64,000 bases of DNA from Desulfuromonadaceae bacterium (GCA_019429445.1 JAHYIW010000008.1:1-64000); one strand, 5' to 3'. Numbered from the stretch's first letter, positions 33,405-42,082 are shown. Notes: a model not told the origin generated them from the letters alone. Made by a program: numbers and translations.

Positions 33405-34712
33405 TTGGCAACCCAGATTGAATTGGCCCGACAGGGCGTGACCACGACGCAGATGACGACGATCGCCGAGCGCGAGAATATCGAATCCGAATATGTGCGG
33501 CAGATGGTCGCGGAAGGGAAGATTGTCATTCCGTGGAACCACAACCGCGAGCCGCAGGCGGTCGGCATCGGCAAGGGGCTGAGCACCAAGATCAACGCGT
33601 CGATCGGCACCTCTTCCGACATTGTCGATTACGACGCCGAAGTGCGCAAAGCCAAGGCCGCACAGGCTGCCGGGGCGGATACGCTGATGGAACTCTCGGT
33701 CGGCGGCGATCTCGACCGGGTGCGGCGCGAAGTCATCGCCGCCGTCGATCTGCCGGTCGGCAACGTGCCGCTCTATCAGGCCTTCTGCGAGGCGGCGCGC
33801 AAGTACGGCGATCCGAACAAGCTTGACGAGGAGATGCTCTTCGACATCATCGAGCAGCAATGCGCCGACGGCATGGCGTTCATGGCGGTCCATTGCGGGA
33901 TCAACCTCTATACCCTGGAGCGGCTGCGCAAGCAGGGCTACCGCTACGGCGGGCTGGTCTCCAAAGGGGGCGTGTCGATGGTCGCCTGGATGATCGCCAA
34001 CAACCGGGAAAATCCACTTTACGAAAAATTCGACCGGGTGGTCGACATCCTGAAAAAATACGATACTGTCCTGTCCCTCGGCAATGGTCTGCGCGCCGGG
34101 GCGATTCACGATTCGTCCGACCGGGCACAGATTCAGGAGTTGCTGATCAACTGCGAGCTGGCCGAACTCGGTCGCGAGATGGGGTGTCAGATGCTGGTCG
34201 AGGGGCCGGGGCATGTCCCGCTCGACGAGATCGAAGGGAATATCCAGCTGCAAAAACGGATGAGCGGCGGCGCGCCGTACTACATGCTCGGACCGATCAC
34301 CTGCGATGTCGCCCCCGGCTACGATCATATCACCGCCGCCATCGGTTCGGCGCAGTCGAGTCGCTACGGCGCCGACCTGATCTGCTATATCACTCCGGCC
34401 GAGCATCTGGCGTTGCCGAACGAGCAGGATGTCATCGATGGCGTCAAGACCGCGAAGATCGCCGCCTACATCGGCGACATGAACAAATATCCGGAAAAAG
34501 GGCGTGCGCGCGACAAAGAGATGAGCAAGGCCCGTCGCGATCTCAACTGGGAAAAACAGTTCGAGCTGGCCCTCTTCCCCGCCGATGCCAGGGCGATCCG
34601 CGCCAGCCGGACGCCGGAAGACGAAGACACCTGCACGATGTGTGGTGAGTTCTGCGCCTCCCGCGGCGCGGGGAAACTTTTCGCCGGTGATTTGAAAGGC
34701 GACAAGATCTGA
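33405..34712 (+). CDS. ThiC-family radical SAM enzyme, probably 5-hydroxybenzimidazole synthase (BzaF-like)
   Basis: 435 residues, ThiC fold: GIGKGLSTKINASIGTSS, GADTLMELSVGGDLDRVRRE, VHCGINLYTLERL, EGPGHVPLDEIEGNIQLQKR, GYDHITAAIGSAQSSRYGAD, CYITPAEHLALP, and C-terminal CTMCGEFC for the [4Fe-4S] cluster. It deviates from housekeeping ThiC in LSLGNGLRAGAIHDSSD (usually GDGLRPGC..D) and MSGGAPYYMLGPI. Those changes and the place at the end of the cobT unit point to BzaF, which turns aminoimidazole ribotide into 5-hydroxybenzimidazole. TTG start 33405 after CAGGAGG. Plain ThiC is the alternative. Confidence 0.85.
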   Translation: MATQIELARQGVTTTQMTTIAERENIESEYVRQMVAEGKIVIPWNHNREPQAVGIGKGLSTKINASIGTSSDIVDYDAEVRKAKAAQAAGADTLMELSVGGDLDRVRREVIAAVDLPVGNVPLYQAFCEAARKYGDPNKLDEEMLFDIIEQQCADGMAFMAVHCGINLYTLERLRKQGYRYGGLVSKGGVSMVAWMIANNRENPLYEKFDRVVDILKKYDTVLSLGNGLRAGAIHDSSDRAQIQELLINCELAELGREMGCQMLVEGPGHVPLDEIEGNIQLQKRMSGGAPYYMLGPITCDVAPGYDHITAAIGSAQSSRYGADLICYITPAEHLALPNEQDVIDGVKTAKIAAYIGDMNKYPEKGRARDKEMSKARRDLNWEKQFELALFPADARAIRASRTPEDEDTCTMCGEFCASRGAGKLFAGDLKGDKI

Positions 34713-34718
34713 ATTATT

Positions 34719-34801
34719 TACCACAGAGAGCACGGAGATCACGGAGAAAGCTTTTCAGTAATGAGTTGAATCTCCGTGTTCTCCGTGTCCTCCGTGGTAT
34801 A
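34719..34801. repeat. CACGGAG-type repeat
   Basis: ACCACAGAGAGCACGGAGATCACGGAG on the left pairs with CTCCGTGTTCTCCGTGTCCT CCGTGGT on the right. Directly follows the thiC-like stop and may act as a 3' hairpin. Confidence 0.82.
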
Positions 34802-34825
34802 TGAGAATATTCAAAATCGATTTTT

Positions 34826-34990
34826 TACGTTTCCAGGCGCAGGAAAGTGGAGTGCAAGACTCCCGCGGACCCGCCGCCGTGACGGGGGACTGACCTCTCA
34901 TTATGCCACTGCCGGTTTTCAAGCCGGACGGGAAGGCGGGAGGAAGGGACGATCCCGGAGCCGGAAAGCCTGTCTGGAAATGGAATCGAG
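34826..34990 (+). promoter_or_regulatory. cobalamin riboswitch 2
   Basis: Conserved blocks: GGCGCAGGAAAGTGGAGTGCAAGACTCC-type core entry, GCGGACCCGCCGCCGTGAC, a variable arm, GGGAAGGCGGGAGG, and AGCCGGAAAGCCTG in the position of the usual AGCCAGGAGACCTG. The aptamer is clearly of the cobalamin class but its last block deviates. It precedes cbiX and a terminator. Confidence 0.85.
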
Positions 34991-35024
34991 CGCTGAAGGT
35001 AAAGGCGGTCGGTGGGTAGTCGTC

Positions 35025-35056
35025 TATCCCCCGGTCGCATACCGGGGGATTTTTTA
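35025..35056 (+). terminator. riboswitch 2 expression-platform terminator
   Basis: TATCCCCCGGT-cgcat-ACCGGGGGATTTTTTA between aptamer 2 and cbiX. Confidence 0.88.
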
Positions 35057-35084
35057 ATGCCCCAACAGAAGGAGATCAACATTC

Positions 35085-35465
35085 ATGAAGACCGCCATAC
35101 TGCTGATGGGGCACGGTTCCCGTATCGCCGAAGCCAACCGTGCCCTCGATGCGATCGCCGTACTTGTCAAGGAACAGACCGGTTATGAAATCGTCGAGGT
35201 GTCGTTCCGGGAGATGCATCCCCCCTCGATTCAGGACGGTATCGACCGCTGTGTCGCCCAGGGTGCGCAGCGTATCCTGCTCTATCCCTACTTCCTCTTT
35301 GCCGGGGCGCATGTGCTGGAGGATCTGCCAGCGGAAATAGCAGCGGCGATCAAGCGCCATCCCGGTCTGGAAATGAAACTCGGCAAGCCGCTCGGCGTTC
35401 ACCCCAAGCTGGCCGAGATCGTTACCGAGCGCGTGACTGAATCGCTGACCGAGGCGGGATGGTAA
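35085..35465 (+). CDS. cbiX: sirohydrochlorin cobaltochelatase (short CbiX)
   Basis: 126 residues, the single-domain CbiX(S) form: LLMGHGSRIAEANRALD with metal-ligand His, EVSFREMHPPSIQDGI, ILLYPYFLFAGAHVLEDLP with second His, and GKPLGVHPKLAEIV. It inserts Co2+ into sirohydrochlorin, the entry step of the anaerobic route. First gene of unit 2 directly after riboswitch 2. AAGGAG before ATG. Confidence 0.93.
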   Translation: MKTAILLMGHGSRIAEANRALDAIAVLVKEQTGYEIVEVSFREMHPPSIQDGIDRCVAQGAQRILLYPYFLFAGAHVLEDLPAEIAAAIKRHPGLEMKLGKPLGVHPKLAEIVTERVTESLTEAGW

Positions 35466-35493
35466 GGTGCCGGCAGCACGGGAGAGACGACGT

Positions 35494-36129
35494 ATGAACG
35501 ACGCCATTATGCTTGACCCGCAAGCGATTGAAAGCCGCAGTTTTGAACTTATCGATGCGGAAGCGGGCGCACATCCCTTTTCGGCACAGGAATGGCCGGT
35601 GGTGCGACGGATCGTGCATACCACCGCCGATTTTGAATTTATCGCCAATACTGTCTTTGCCCCCGGCGTGCTTGATTCGGCTCTGACCGCGATCCGCGCC
35701 GGAGCCAAAATCCTGTGTGATACCAATATGGTCGTCGCCGGGGTCAGCAAGCCGCGCCTGCACGCATTTGGTGGCAGCGCCAGCTGTCATGTCGCCGATG
35801 CCGATGTTGCCGGGGAGGCAAAAGAAGCCGGGATTACCCGTTCGATCGTCGCCCTGCGCAAGGGCGTTGCGGCAGGGTGCACCATCTTCCTGATCGGCAA
35901 TGCGCCGACCGCCCTCTATGAACTGCTCGCCCTGGCCCAGGCCGGCAGGGTGACTCCGGCGCTGGTGGTCGGCTGCCCGGTCGGTTTTGTCGGCGCGGCG
36001 GAATCGAAGGAGGCGCTCTTCGCCAGTGATCTGCCTTACATCGTCTGTCGCGGGCGCAAGGGTGGTTCGGCGATTGCTGCCGCAATCTTCAACGCCCTGA
36101 CCATTCTCGCCCACGCGGAGTCCGCATGA
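35494..36129 (+). CDS. cbiC: cobalt-precorrin-8 methylmutase
   Basis: 211 residues: IESRSFELIDAE, VVRRIVHTTADFEFIANTVF with catalytic His, ILCDTNMVVAGVSKPRL, GNAPTALYELLAL, and VVGCPVGFVGAAESKEAL. It moves the methyl from C-11 to C-12 to give cobyrinate. ATG 35494 has a GGGAGAG ribosome site; a GTG at 35467 is in frame but lies right at the cbiX stop. Confidence 0.93.
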   Translation: MNDAIMLDPQAIESRSFELIDAEAGAHPFSAQEWPVVRRIVHTTADFEFIANTVFAPGVLDSALTAIRAGAKILCDTNMVVAGVSKPRLHAFGGSASCHVADADVAGEAKEAGITRSIVALRKGVAAGCTIFLIGNAPTALYELLALAQAGRVTPALVVGCPVGFVGAAESKEALFASDLPYIVCRGRKGGSAIAAAIFNALTILAHAESA

Positions 36130-36857
36130 AACCGCTCGTTTTGCTCGCGTTGATGCTCGGGTTTTTCCCGCTACCGGCTGCCGCGATGCATATCAGTGAG
36201 GGAATTTTGCCAGGCGGGTGGGCGATTCTCTGGTTTGTGGTCGCGGCCCCTTTCGTCGTCTGGGGGGGGTGGCGAATCAGCCAGCGCCGCGCTATCGATC
36301 CCGGCTACATTTCACTGGTTGGCATCTTCGGGGCGGCGGTTTTCGTCTTCAGTTGTTTTCCGCTGCCAGTACCGGTGGCGGGGAGTACCGCCCATCCAGC
36401 GGGAACCGGTCTGAGCGCGATTCTGCTCGGTGGTCCGGCGAGCGTGGTGGTGGCCTTCATCTCTCTCCTTCTTCAGGCGTTGTTTCTGGCCCACGGGGGG
36501 CTGACCACCCTTGGCGGGAATACTTTTTCGATGGGCGTTGTCGGTTCGTTCAGCGGTCTGGCCGCGTTCAAACTGGCCCGCCTGTGCCGGGGCAACCTCT
36601 TCTGGTCAGGGTTTGCCGCCGGGGTCGCCTCCGATCTGTTAACCTATCTGGGAACCGCGACCGAGATGGCGCTGGCACTGCATGGCGACACCCCGCTCCT
36701 GACGGTGCTCGGACAGATTTACCTTGCCTTCATGCCGACTCAGGTGCCGATCTCGATCCTCGAAGGAGTGGTCATTGGCGGGATGCTGGTTTATGTCCGC
36801 AAACACCGCCCTGACATTCTACGCAAATTGAAGATTATCACTGCGGAGGAGAGATGA
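36126..36857 (+). CDS. cbiM: cobalt ECF transporter S component CbiM
   Basis: 243 residues, about seven helices. After a leader-like first helix comes AMHISEGILPGGWA, the conserved metal-binding N terminus (His at the second position of the mature protein), then VAGSTAHPAGTGLSAILLGG and GGLTTLGGNTFSMGVVG. CbiM binds cobalt and confers specificity on the CbiMNQO importer. The ATG overlaps the cbiC stop. Confidence 0.93.
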   Translation: MKPLVLLALMLGFFPLPAAAMHISEGILPGGWAILWFVVAAPFVVWGGWRISQRRAIDPGYISLVGIFGAAVFVFSCFPLPVPVAGSTAHPAGTGLSAILLGGPASVVVAFISLLLQALFLAHGGLTTLGGNTFSMGVVGSFSGLAAFKLARLCRGNLFWSGFAAGVASDLLTYLGTATEMALALHGDTPLLTVLGQIYLAFMPTQVPISILEGVVIGGMLVYVRKHRPDILRKLKIITAEER

Positions 36858-37132
36858 AACGATTCCTGCTGGCACTGTTTTTGGTGTTTTTGACCCTGCC
36901 CGCCGACGCCGCAGAAAGCAAGTGGCCGGGGGTTGATGAAGCGGTGGTGGAAAAATTCGCGGCGCAGCTCGGGCGCACCGCCCGCGAGCCATACCTCAAT
37001 ACCGATCAGGGGGATCTGCTCCTCTTTGTCTTTGCCCTGGCGGGAGGGATCGGCGGCTTCATTATGGGGTATTACTGGCATAAAGTCTTCATCGTCAAAC
37101 AGGACCTCTGCCTTAAAGACGGGGAGGATTGA
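36854..37132 (+). CDS. cbiN: cobalt transporter accessory protein CbiN
   Basis: 92 residues with a signal-like first helix (LLALFLVFLTLPADAA), an extracytoplasmic loop (WPGVDEAVVEKFA, REPYLNTDQGDLLLF) and a second helix. The two-helix protein with a short loop is required for CbiM activity. It overlaps the cbiM stop by four bases. The GPW motif seen in enteric CbiN is replaced here, so I rely partly on context. Confidence 0.88.
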   Translation: MKRFLLALFLVFLTLPADAAESKWPGVDEAVVEKFAAQLGRTAREPYLNTDQGDLLLFVFALAGGIGGFIMGYYWHKVFIVKQDLCLKDGED

Positions 37133-37139
37133 CCCTTCC

Positions 37140-37880
37140 ATGCACCCTTTGATCGACATCAGCCAGCATTCCGCGCTCACCGCCCTTGACGGGCGGATCA
37201 AGGTGATCCTGGTCGCCGGTGCGCTGACGGTCAACCTGGCCGCCGCGAGCTGGCGGGTTTCGTGCGGATTGGCACTGCTCGCCTGGCTGTTGACGCTGTT
37301 CGCCGGGGTTCGCCAAAAGCAGTTCTGGCGGCGGCTGGCGATTCCGCTGCTGCTGGCCAGCGTGGCGTTCATCACCCAGCTGTTCTGGATCAAAAGTGGT
37401 GACCGGGTCGTCTTCTCCGGTATGGCGATCCACGCCGATGCGCTGTGGAGTGGTTTGGCGCTGGCGTCCCGGATTCTCGGCGGCATGGCCGTGATCCTCT
37501 TTTTTGTCCTGACCACCCCGCTGCCGGAGTTGATGCGCGCGGCCCGATCCTTTCGGTGTCCGTCAGTACTGGTCGAACTGACGCTGATCATGTATCGTTA
37601 TATTTTCCTGCTACTTGAAGAAGGAGAGCGGATTCGCACTGCCCAGCGCGCGCGCGCCGGGTACAGCACCTTTCGCAGCGGACTGCGGTCATCCTCGATG
37701 CTCGGCGGGATGCTGCTGTTACGTACCTACGACCGGGCCGAGCGCAGTTTTGAAGCGATGCTCTGTCGCGGTTACCGGGGTGCGCTGTTGGCCCCGCCCG
37801 AAAGCGGAATTTCGCGCGGCAACTGGCGGGCACTGGGGGTCGGGGTGGCGATGCTCGGTGGCCTTTATCTGATCGGATGA
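37140..37880 (+). CDS. cbiQ: cobalt ECF transporter T component CbiQ
   Basis: 246 residues, five or six helices: SALTALDGRIKVILV at the N terminus, LTTPLPELMRAARSFRCPSVLVELTLIMYRYIFLLLEEGERI and the coupling motif RAERSFEAMLCRGYRG that contacts the ATPase. It is the transmembrane coupling subunit of CbiMNQO. Start ATG 37140, eight bases after cbiN. Confidence 0.92.
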   Translation: MHPLIDISQHSALTALDGRIKVILVAGALTVNLAAASWRVSCGLALLAWLLTLFAGVRQKQFWRRLAIPLLLASVAFITQLFWIKSGDRVVFSGMAIHADALWSGLALASRILGGMAVILFFVLTTPLPELMRAARSFRCPSVLVELTLIMYRYIFLLLEEGERIRTAQRARAGYSTFRSGLRSSSMLGGMLLLRTYDRAERSFEAMLCRGYRGALLAPPESGISRGNWRALGVGVAMLGGLYLIG

Positions 37881-37889
37881 CACCAACTG

Positions 37890-38738
37890 ATGCTGAAGAT
37901 TGAAGCATTACAGCATACCTATAACGACGGTACGCTGGCGTTGAACGGGATCGATCTGGAGATCGAACGGGGAGACTTCCTCGCTATCCTCGGATCGAAC
38001 GGCAGTGGCAAGACCACCCTGATCAAGCATCTCAACGGTCTGTTGCAACCAACGGCGGGACGGGTTCTGTTTGGCGGAAAACCGGTGACCCAGGTCGAGG
38101 ACCGCGAAATCTTCAGTCGCATCGGGATCGTTTTTCAGGATCCGAACGATCAACTCTTTGCCGCCACCGTCGCCGAGGATGTCGCTTTTGGCCCGGCCAA
38201 CCTGGGGCTGACGGAAGCCGAAGTCGGCCGGCGGGTCAGCGCCGCCCTGCACCAGGTCGGGATCATCAAGCTGGCCGAAAAATCGATCCACGCTTTGTCC
38301 CACGGGCAGAAAAAACGCGTCTGTATCGCGGGGATTCTGGCGATGCAGCCGAGTGTCATGATTCTCGATGAACCGACCGCCGGACTCGATCCGATGGGGG
38401 TGCATGCGTTGATGCATCTGCTCGAAGAACTCAATCACCGGGAGGGGATCACCATGATCATGGCGACCCATGTCGTCGATCTGGTGCCGCTCTTTATGAG
38501 CAAAATTGCCATCCTCAGCAAAGGCAAATTATTGCGTTGCGGTACTCCTCGTGACGTGTTCGGCGACGCCGAAGCGCTCAAGAAAGCGAAGCTGCATCTG
38601 CCGCTGGTAGCGGAGCTGATGAATATTCTCAAGACCCGCGATCAGGTTAATCTGCACCATATCCCCCTCACCGTCGGTGAAGCGCGGCGTGAAATTCTGC
38701 GCCTGCTGTCGGTTGAGGACGTGATCGCGCGGGTCTGA
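37890..38738 (+). CDS. cbiO: cobalt ECF transporter ATPase CbiO
   Basis: 282 residues, ABC ATPase: Walker A LGSNGSGKTTLIKHLNGLL, Q-loop FQDPNDQLFAATVAEDVAFG, signature ALSHGQKKRVCIAGILA, Walker B VMILDEPTAGLD and switch His in MATHVVD. The C-terminal ~40 residues extend past the nucleotide domain. Powers cobalt uptake with CbiM, CbiN and CbiQ. Confidence 0.94.
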   Translation: MLKIEALQHTYNDGTLALNGIDLEIERGDFLAILGSNGSGKTTLIKHLNGLLQPTAGRVLFGGKPVTQVEDREIFSRIGIVFQDPNDQLFAATVAEDVAFGPANLGLTEAEVGRRVSAALHQVGIIKLAEKSIHALSHGQKKRVCIAGILAMQPSVMILDEPTAGLDPMGVHALMHLLEELNHREGITMIMATHVVDLVPLFMSKIAILSKGKLLRCGTPRDVFGDAEALKKAKLHLPLVAELMNILKTRDQVNLHHIPLTVGEARREILRLLSVEDVIARV

Positions 38739-39886
38739 TGGCGCGCCGTCTCCGTAGCGGCTACACCACCGGTGCCTGCGCCGCCGCCGCCGCGCTGGGT
38801 GCGGCGCGCATGTTGCGCGAGCAACGCTCGCTCGATGAGGTGACGTTGGAGCTGCCTGCGGGTGAAACGGCGACATTTACGTTACACGGACAGACGTTTG
38901 CTGACGGAACGGCGCATTGCTTGGTGATCAAGGACGCCGGGGACGACCCCGATATCACCAACGGCGTCGAGGTTCATGCCGAAGTGGTTTTAAATCCCCC
39001 CCAGCCCCCCTTTTTCAAGGGTGGGGGCGAAGAAGAACCAGATAGTGCAGAGGGTGGCAATAACATTCTCCCCTTTAGCAAAGGGGGGTCAGGGGGGATT
39101 TGTATTATCGGCGGGACCGGGATTGGGCACATCACCAAGCCGGGACTGGCGGTCCCGGTCGGTGACTGGGCGATTAATCCGGTGCCGCGCCAGATGATTA
39201 CCGCCGCCATTCAATCGGTCTTTGCGAATCGCCCGATTCAGGTTACACTGTCGATTCCGGACGGTGAGGAGCGGGCAAAAAAGACGCTGAACGCGCGCCT
39301 CGGCATCGTCGGCGGGCTGTCGCTCCTGGGTACCACCGGGATCGTACATCCGCTGTCGCACCAGGCCTGGACCGATACCCTTGATGTGGCGCTCGCGGTG
39401 GCCGCCGCCGTCGGCTGCGACTGTCCGGTTTTTGCTACCGGACGCAGCAGCGAAGCTGCTGCCCAAGGCTTCCTCAATTTCAAGGAAGAAGCCTACGTGA
39501 TGATGGGTGATCACGTGCGCTATGCGGTACAGGCGGCCCGGCGCAAGGGGTTCAAAAAAATCGTGCTGGCAGCGCAGTTCGCCAAACTGGTCAAGATCGC
39601 CTGTGGTCATCCGCAGACCCATGTCGATTCCTCACGGCTCGATCTGGCGGAGATGGCAGGCTGGGTCGGTGGCGAGGACCACGCTTTCATCCGCACGGCC
39701 AATACCGCCCGCGAGCTCTTTCAGACGTTTGGTCCCGACCACCGACTGGTGGCTGCGACCGCGCAGCGGGCGCTGACGCAGCTGCGGGACTGGAGCGAGA
39801 ATCTGGCAACAGGAATAATTCTGGTTGATTACGATAAACAGGTGGCAGGAACCTTCGGGGAACTGCCCCCGCAACGAAACGGGTGA
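38738..39886 (+). CDS. cbiD: cobalt-precorrin-5B C1-methyltransferase
   Basis: 382 residues: RLRSGYTTGACAAAAALGAARML, KDAGDDPDITNG, GTGIGHITKPGLAVPVGDWAINPVPRQMI, ARLGIVGGLSLLGTTGIVHPLS. It methylates C-1 during ring contraction. An insertion of about 36 residues (VLNPPQPPFFKGGG ... ILPFSKGGSGGI) interrupts the region before IIGGTGIG and is encoded by a palindromic DNA repeat; the frame remains open, so the protein may still work. ATG overlaps the cbiO stop by one base. Confidence 0.92.
   Translation: MARRLRSGYTTGACAAAAALGAARMLREQRSLDEVTLELPAGETATFTLHGQTFADGTAHCLVIKDAGDDPDITNGVEVHAEVVLNPPQPPFFKGGGEEEPDSAEGGNNILPFSKGGSGGICIIGGTGIGHITKPGLAVPVGDWAINPVPRQMITAAIQSVFANRPIQVTLSIPDGEERAKKTLNARLGIVGGLSLLGTTGIVHPLSHQAWTDTLDVALAVAAAVGCDCPVFATGRSSEAAAQGFLNFKEEAYVMMGDHVRYAVQAARRKGFKKIVLAAQFAKLVKIACGHPQTHVDSSRLDLAEMAGWVGGEDHAFIRTANTARELFQTFGPDHRLVAATAQRALTQLRDWSENLATGIILVDYDKQVAGTFGELPPQRNG
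38992..39101 (+). repeat. nested palindromic repeat inserted in frame in cbiD
   Basis: 110 bases. Outer ends AAATCCCCCCAGCCCCCCTTT and AAAGGGGGGTCAGGGGGGATTT are inverted copies; each continues into its own hairpin (CCCCCCTTTTTCAAGGGTGG and CTCCCCTTTAGCAAAGGGGG). Same family as the insertion in cbiA, here with a longer middle. Confidence 0.85.
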
Positions 39887-39890
39887 GACG

Positions 39891-41105
39891 ATGGGACGAA
39901 CAATTCATGTAATCGGCGGCGGCGTCGAAGGGCAGGAAGGTTTCAGTCAACGGGCGTTAGAAATCATCGCGCAAGCCGAACTGATGGTTGCCGGAGAACG
40001 GCAGCTGGCGCTTTTCCCCGACTTCAGCGGGGAGAAGCTGGCAATCGGCAGCAATCTCGGTGAGGTTGCCGAGGTGCTGAAAACGACCGCCAAGGCCGCG
40101 GTGGTGATCGCCTCGGGCGATCCGCTCTTCTTCGGCATCGGTCGCTACCTGCTGCGCAACCTGTCGGCAGAGCGACTCGAATTCATCTCCAACGTCTCGT
40201 CGATTCAGTACGCCTTTGCTGCGATCAAGGAACCGTGGGATGACGCGGTTTTTATTTCTGCGCACGGGCGCGGACTGAAAGAGGCGGTCGACCGGATCGT
40301 CGCCAATGACAAGGCAGCGGTGCTGACCGATGAGCTCCACACCCCGGCGGTGATTGCCGCCGAACTGATCGACCGGGGACGCGACGGGTACGCCGCCTGG
40401 CTGTGTGAAAATCTGGGGCGCGACGACGAACGGATTGTCGCCACCGATGTCAAGGGGCTGCTCGATATCCAGGCCGCGCCGCTCAACGTGCTGATTCTGA
40501 TCAAGGAATACGACGCCGAAGGGGAAGCATCGCATAGTGCGCTGGGAATCAGCGACGATGAATTTATCACCCACAAAAAACTGATCACCAAAGAGGAAGT
40601 ACGGGCGATTACCCTGGCCAAATTACGTCTGCGTCACGACATGGTGCTGTGGGATGTCGGTGCCGGTTCCGGTTCGGTCAGTATTGAGGCAGACAACCTG
40701 CTCGTCAACGGTACGGTGATGGCGATTGAGCGCAACACCGAGTATATCGCCTTTCTCAAGGAGAACCTGAAAAAGTTCAACAGCCGTAACGTCACCCTCA
40801 TCGAAGGGGACGCACCCTACTGCTTTGATGACCTCCCCGATCCCGACCGGGTCTTTATCGGCGGCTCCGGCGGCAACCTGTGGGAAATCCTGGAAGCGGT
40901 CGACGGACGCCTGTCGTCCGACGGGCGCGTGGTCGTCAACGCGGTGACCCTCGACACCCTGACCGCCGCCAACGAGTATTTTGAAAATGCCGGTTACAAC
41001 GTCGAAGTCACAGCAGTCAATATCGCCCGCACCAAGCCGCTGACCGACTATAAGCTGTTCGAAGCGTTCAATCCCGTTTACGTCATTGTGGCCGAGAAGA
41101 TTTAA
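39891..41105 (+). CDS. cbiET: CbiE-CbiT fusion (precorrin-6Y methyltransferase/decarboxylase)
   Basis: 404 residues. The N-terminal ~200 form the tetrapyrrole methylase CbiE (IHVIGGGVEGQEGFSQRALEI, VVIASGDPLFFGIGRYLL); the C-terminal ~200 form CbiT, a Rossmann SAM enzyme (EEVRAITLAKLRLRHDMVLWDVGAGSGSVSIEADNL, VFIGGSGGNLWEIL). Together they methylate C-5 and C-15 and decarboxylate the acetate side chain. Fused as CobL is in the aerobic path. Five bases after cbiD. Confidence 0.94.
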   Translation: MGRTIHVIGGGVEGQEGFSQRALEIIAQAELMVAGERQLALFPDFSGEKLAIGSNLGEVAEVLKTTAKAAVVIASGDPLFFGIGRYLLRNLSAERLEFISNVSSIQYAFAAIKEPWDDAVFISAHGRGLKEAVDRIVANDKAAVLTDELHTPAVIAAELIDRGRDGYAAWLCENLGRDDERIVATDVKGLLDIQAAPLNVLILIKEYDAEGEASHSALGISDDEFITHKKLITKEEVRAITLAKLRLRHDMVLWDVGAGSGSVSIEADNLLVNGTVMAIERNTEYIAFLKENLKKFNSRNVTLIEGDAPYCFDDLPDPDRVFIGGSGGNLWEILEAVDGRLSSDGRVVVNAVTLDTLTAANEYFENAGYNVEVTAVNIARTKPLTDYKLFEAFNPVYVIVAEKI

Positions 41106-41112
41106 ACATTTT

Positions 41113-41326
41113 GTATTCACCACGAAGTTCACGAAGCACGAAGAGAACCTTTAAGAAAAGATACCGTTTTAAATCTTTTCCTCCGTGTCCTCCGTGGTGA
41201 AATGGATTGATTTATACATTATTATTCACCGCAAAGTTCACGGAGAGCACGATGAGGATCGTTGAGAAGAGATCCTGTTTTAAATCTTTTCCTTCGTGAA
41301 CTTCGTGTCCTGGTGGTGAAAAGGGT
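41113..41326. repeat. two CACGAAG/CACGGAG-type repeats
   Basis: Two successive units: TTCACCACGAAGTTCACGAA ... CCTCCGTGTCCTCCGTGGTGAA and TTCACCGCAAAGTTCACGGA ... CTTCGTGAACTTCGTGTCCT GGTGGTGAA. Each has complementary ends. They fill the gap between cbiET and cbiL; no gene is present. Confidence 0.82.
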
Positions 41327-41331
41327 TATAT

Positions 41332-42063
41332 ATGAGCTTAAACAGTAACCGGACAACAACCGGTCCACGCGTCATCGCCGTTGGCGTCGGTCCCGGCGAC
41401 CCGGAACTGGTGACGCTGAAAGGTGCCCGCCTCCTTGGCGAAGCCGATGTCGTGATCACCCCGGTCGGCGACAAGGGGGACGGCTCGATCGCGCGCGCGA
41501 TTGTCGCCGGTCTGGTCGATCCCGCCCGCCAGGAGATTGTCGAACAGGTCTTCCCAATGCGTCGTGACCGCGACGGTTTGGCGGAAATCCGCCGCGCCTC
41601 GGCACGGATGATGGCCGCGCATGTCGCCGCCGGACGCACCGTCGCTTTCGTCACCCTTGGCGACCCGTTCCTCTACAGCACCTTTCTTTATGTCTACCAT
41701 TATCTGCGCGAAGAGTTCCCCGCCACCCCGGTCGAAGTCGTCTCCGGGGTGTCGTCGATCCATGCCGCCGCGGCCCGCGCCGATCTGCCCCTCGGCCTCG
41801 CCGATGAGCGCATCGCGATCCTCCCGGCGACTTTTGAAGATGAGCGTCTGCGCCGCGCCCTGGCCGATTTCGACACCGTGGTGTTGATGAAGGTCTTTCG
41901 GGTCTTCGATCAGGTGCGTGAGCTGCTGCGGGAACTCGATCTGCTCGCCAGGGCGGTCTATCTGAAACGGGTCGGTTTGCCGGACGAAACGGTGGTGACC
42001 GATCTCGACCAGGTGCGTGATGACGACCTCGACTATTTGTCACTGATTATTGTCAAAAAATAG
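41332..42063 (+). CDS. cbiL: cobalt-precorrin-2 C20-methyltransferase
   Basis: 243 residues, tetrapyrrole methylase: VIAVGVGPGDPELVTLKGARLLGEADVV, VAFVTLGDPFLYSTFLYVYHYL, VVSGVSSIHAAAARADLPLG, and VVLMKVFRVFDQVRELL. It methylates C-20 with SAM right after cobalt insertion. Preceded by a repeat-filled gap rather than overlap, unlike most neighbours. Confidence 0.93.
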   Translation: MSLNSNRTTTGPRVIAVGVGPGDPELVTLKGARLLGEADVVITPVGDKGDGSIARAIVAGLVDPARQEIVEQVFPMRRDRDGLAEIRRASARMMAAHVAAGRTVAFVTLGDPFLYSTFLYVYHYLREEFPATPVEVVSGVSSIHAAAARADLPLGLADERIAILPATFEDERLRRALADFDTVVLMKVFRVFDQVRELLRELDLLARAVYLKRVGLPDETVVTDLDQVRDDDLDYLSLIIVKK

Positions 42064-42082
42064 CAGCCGTAAGGTTATATCG

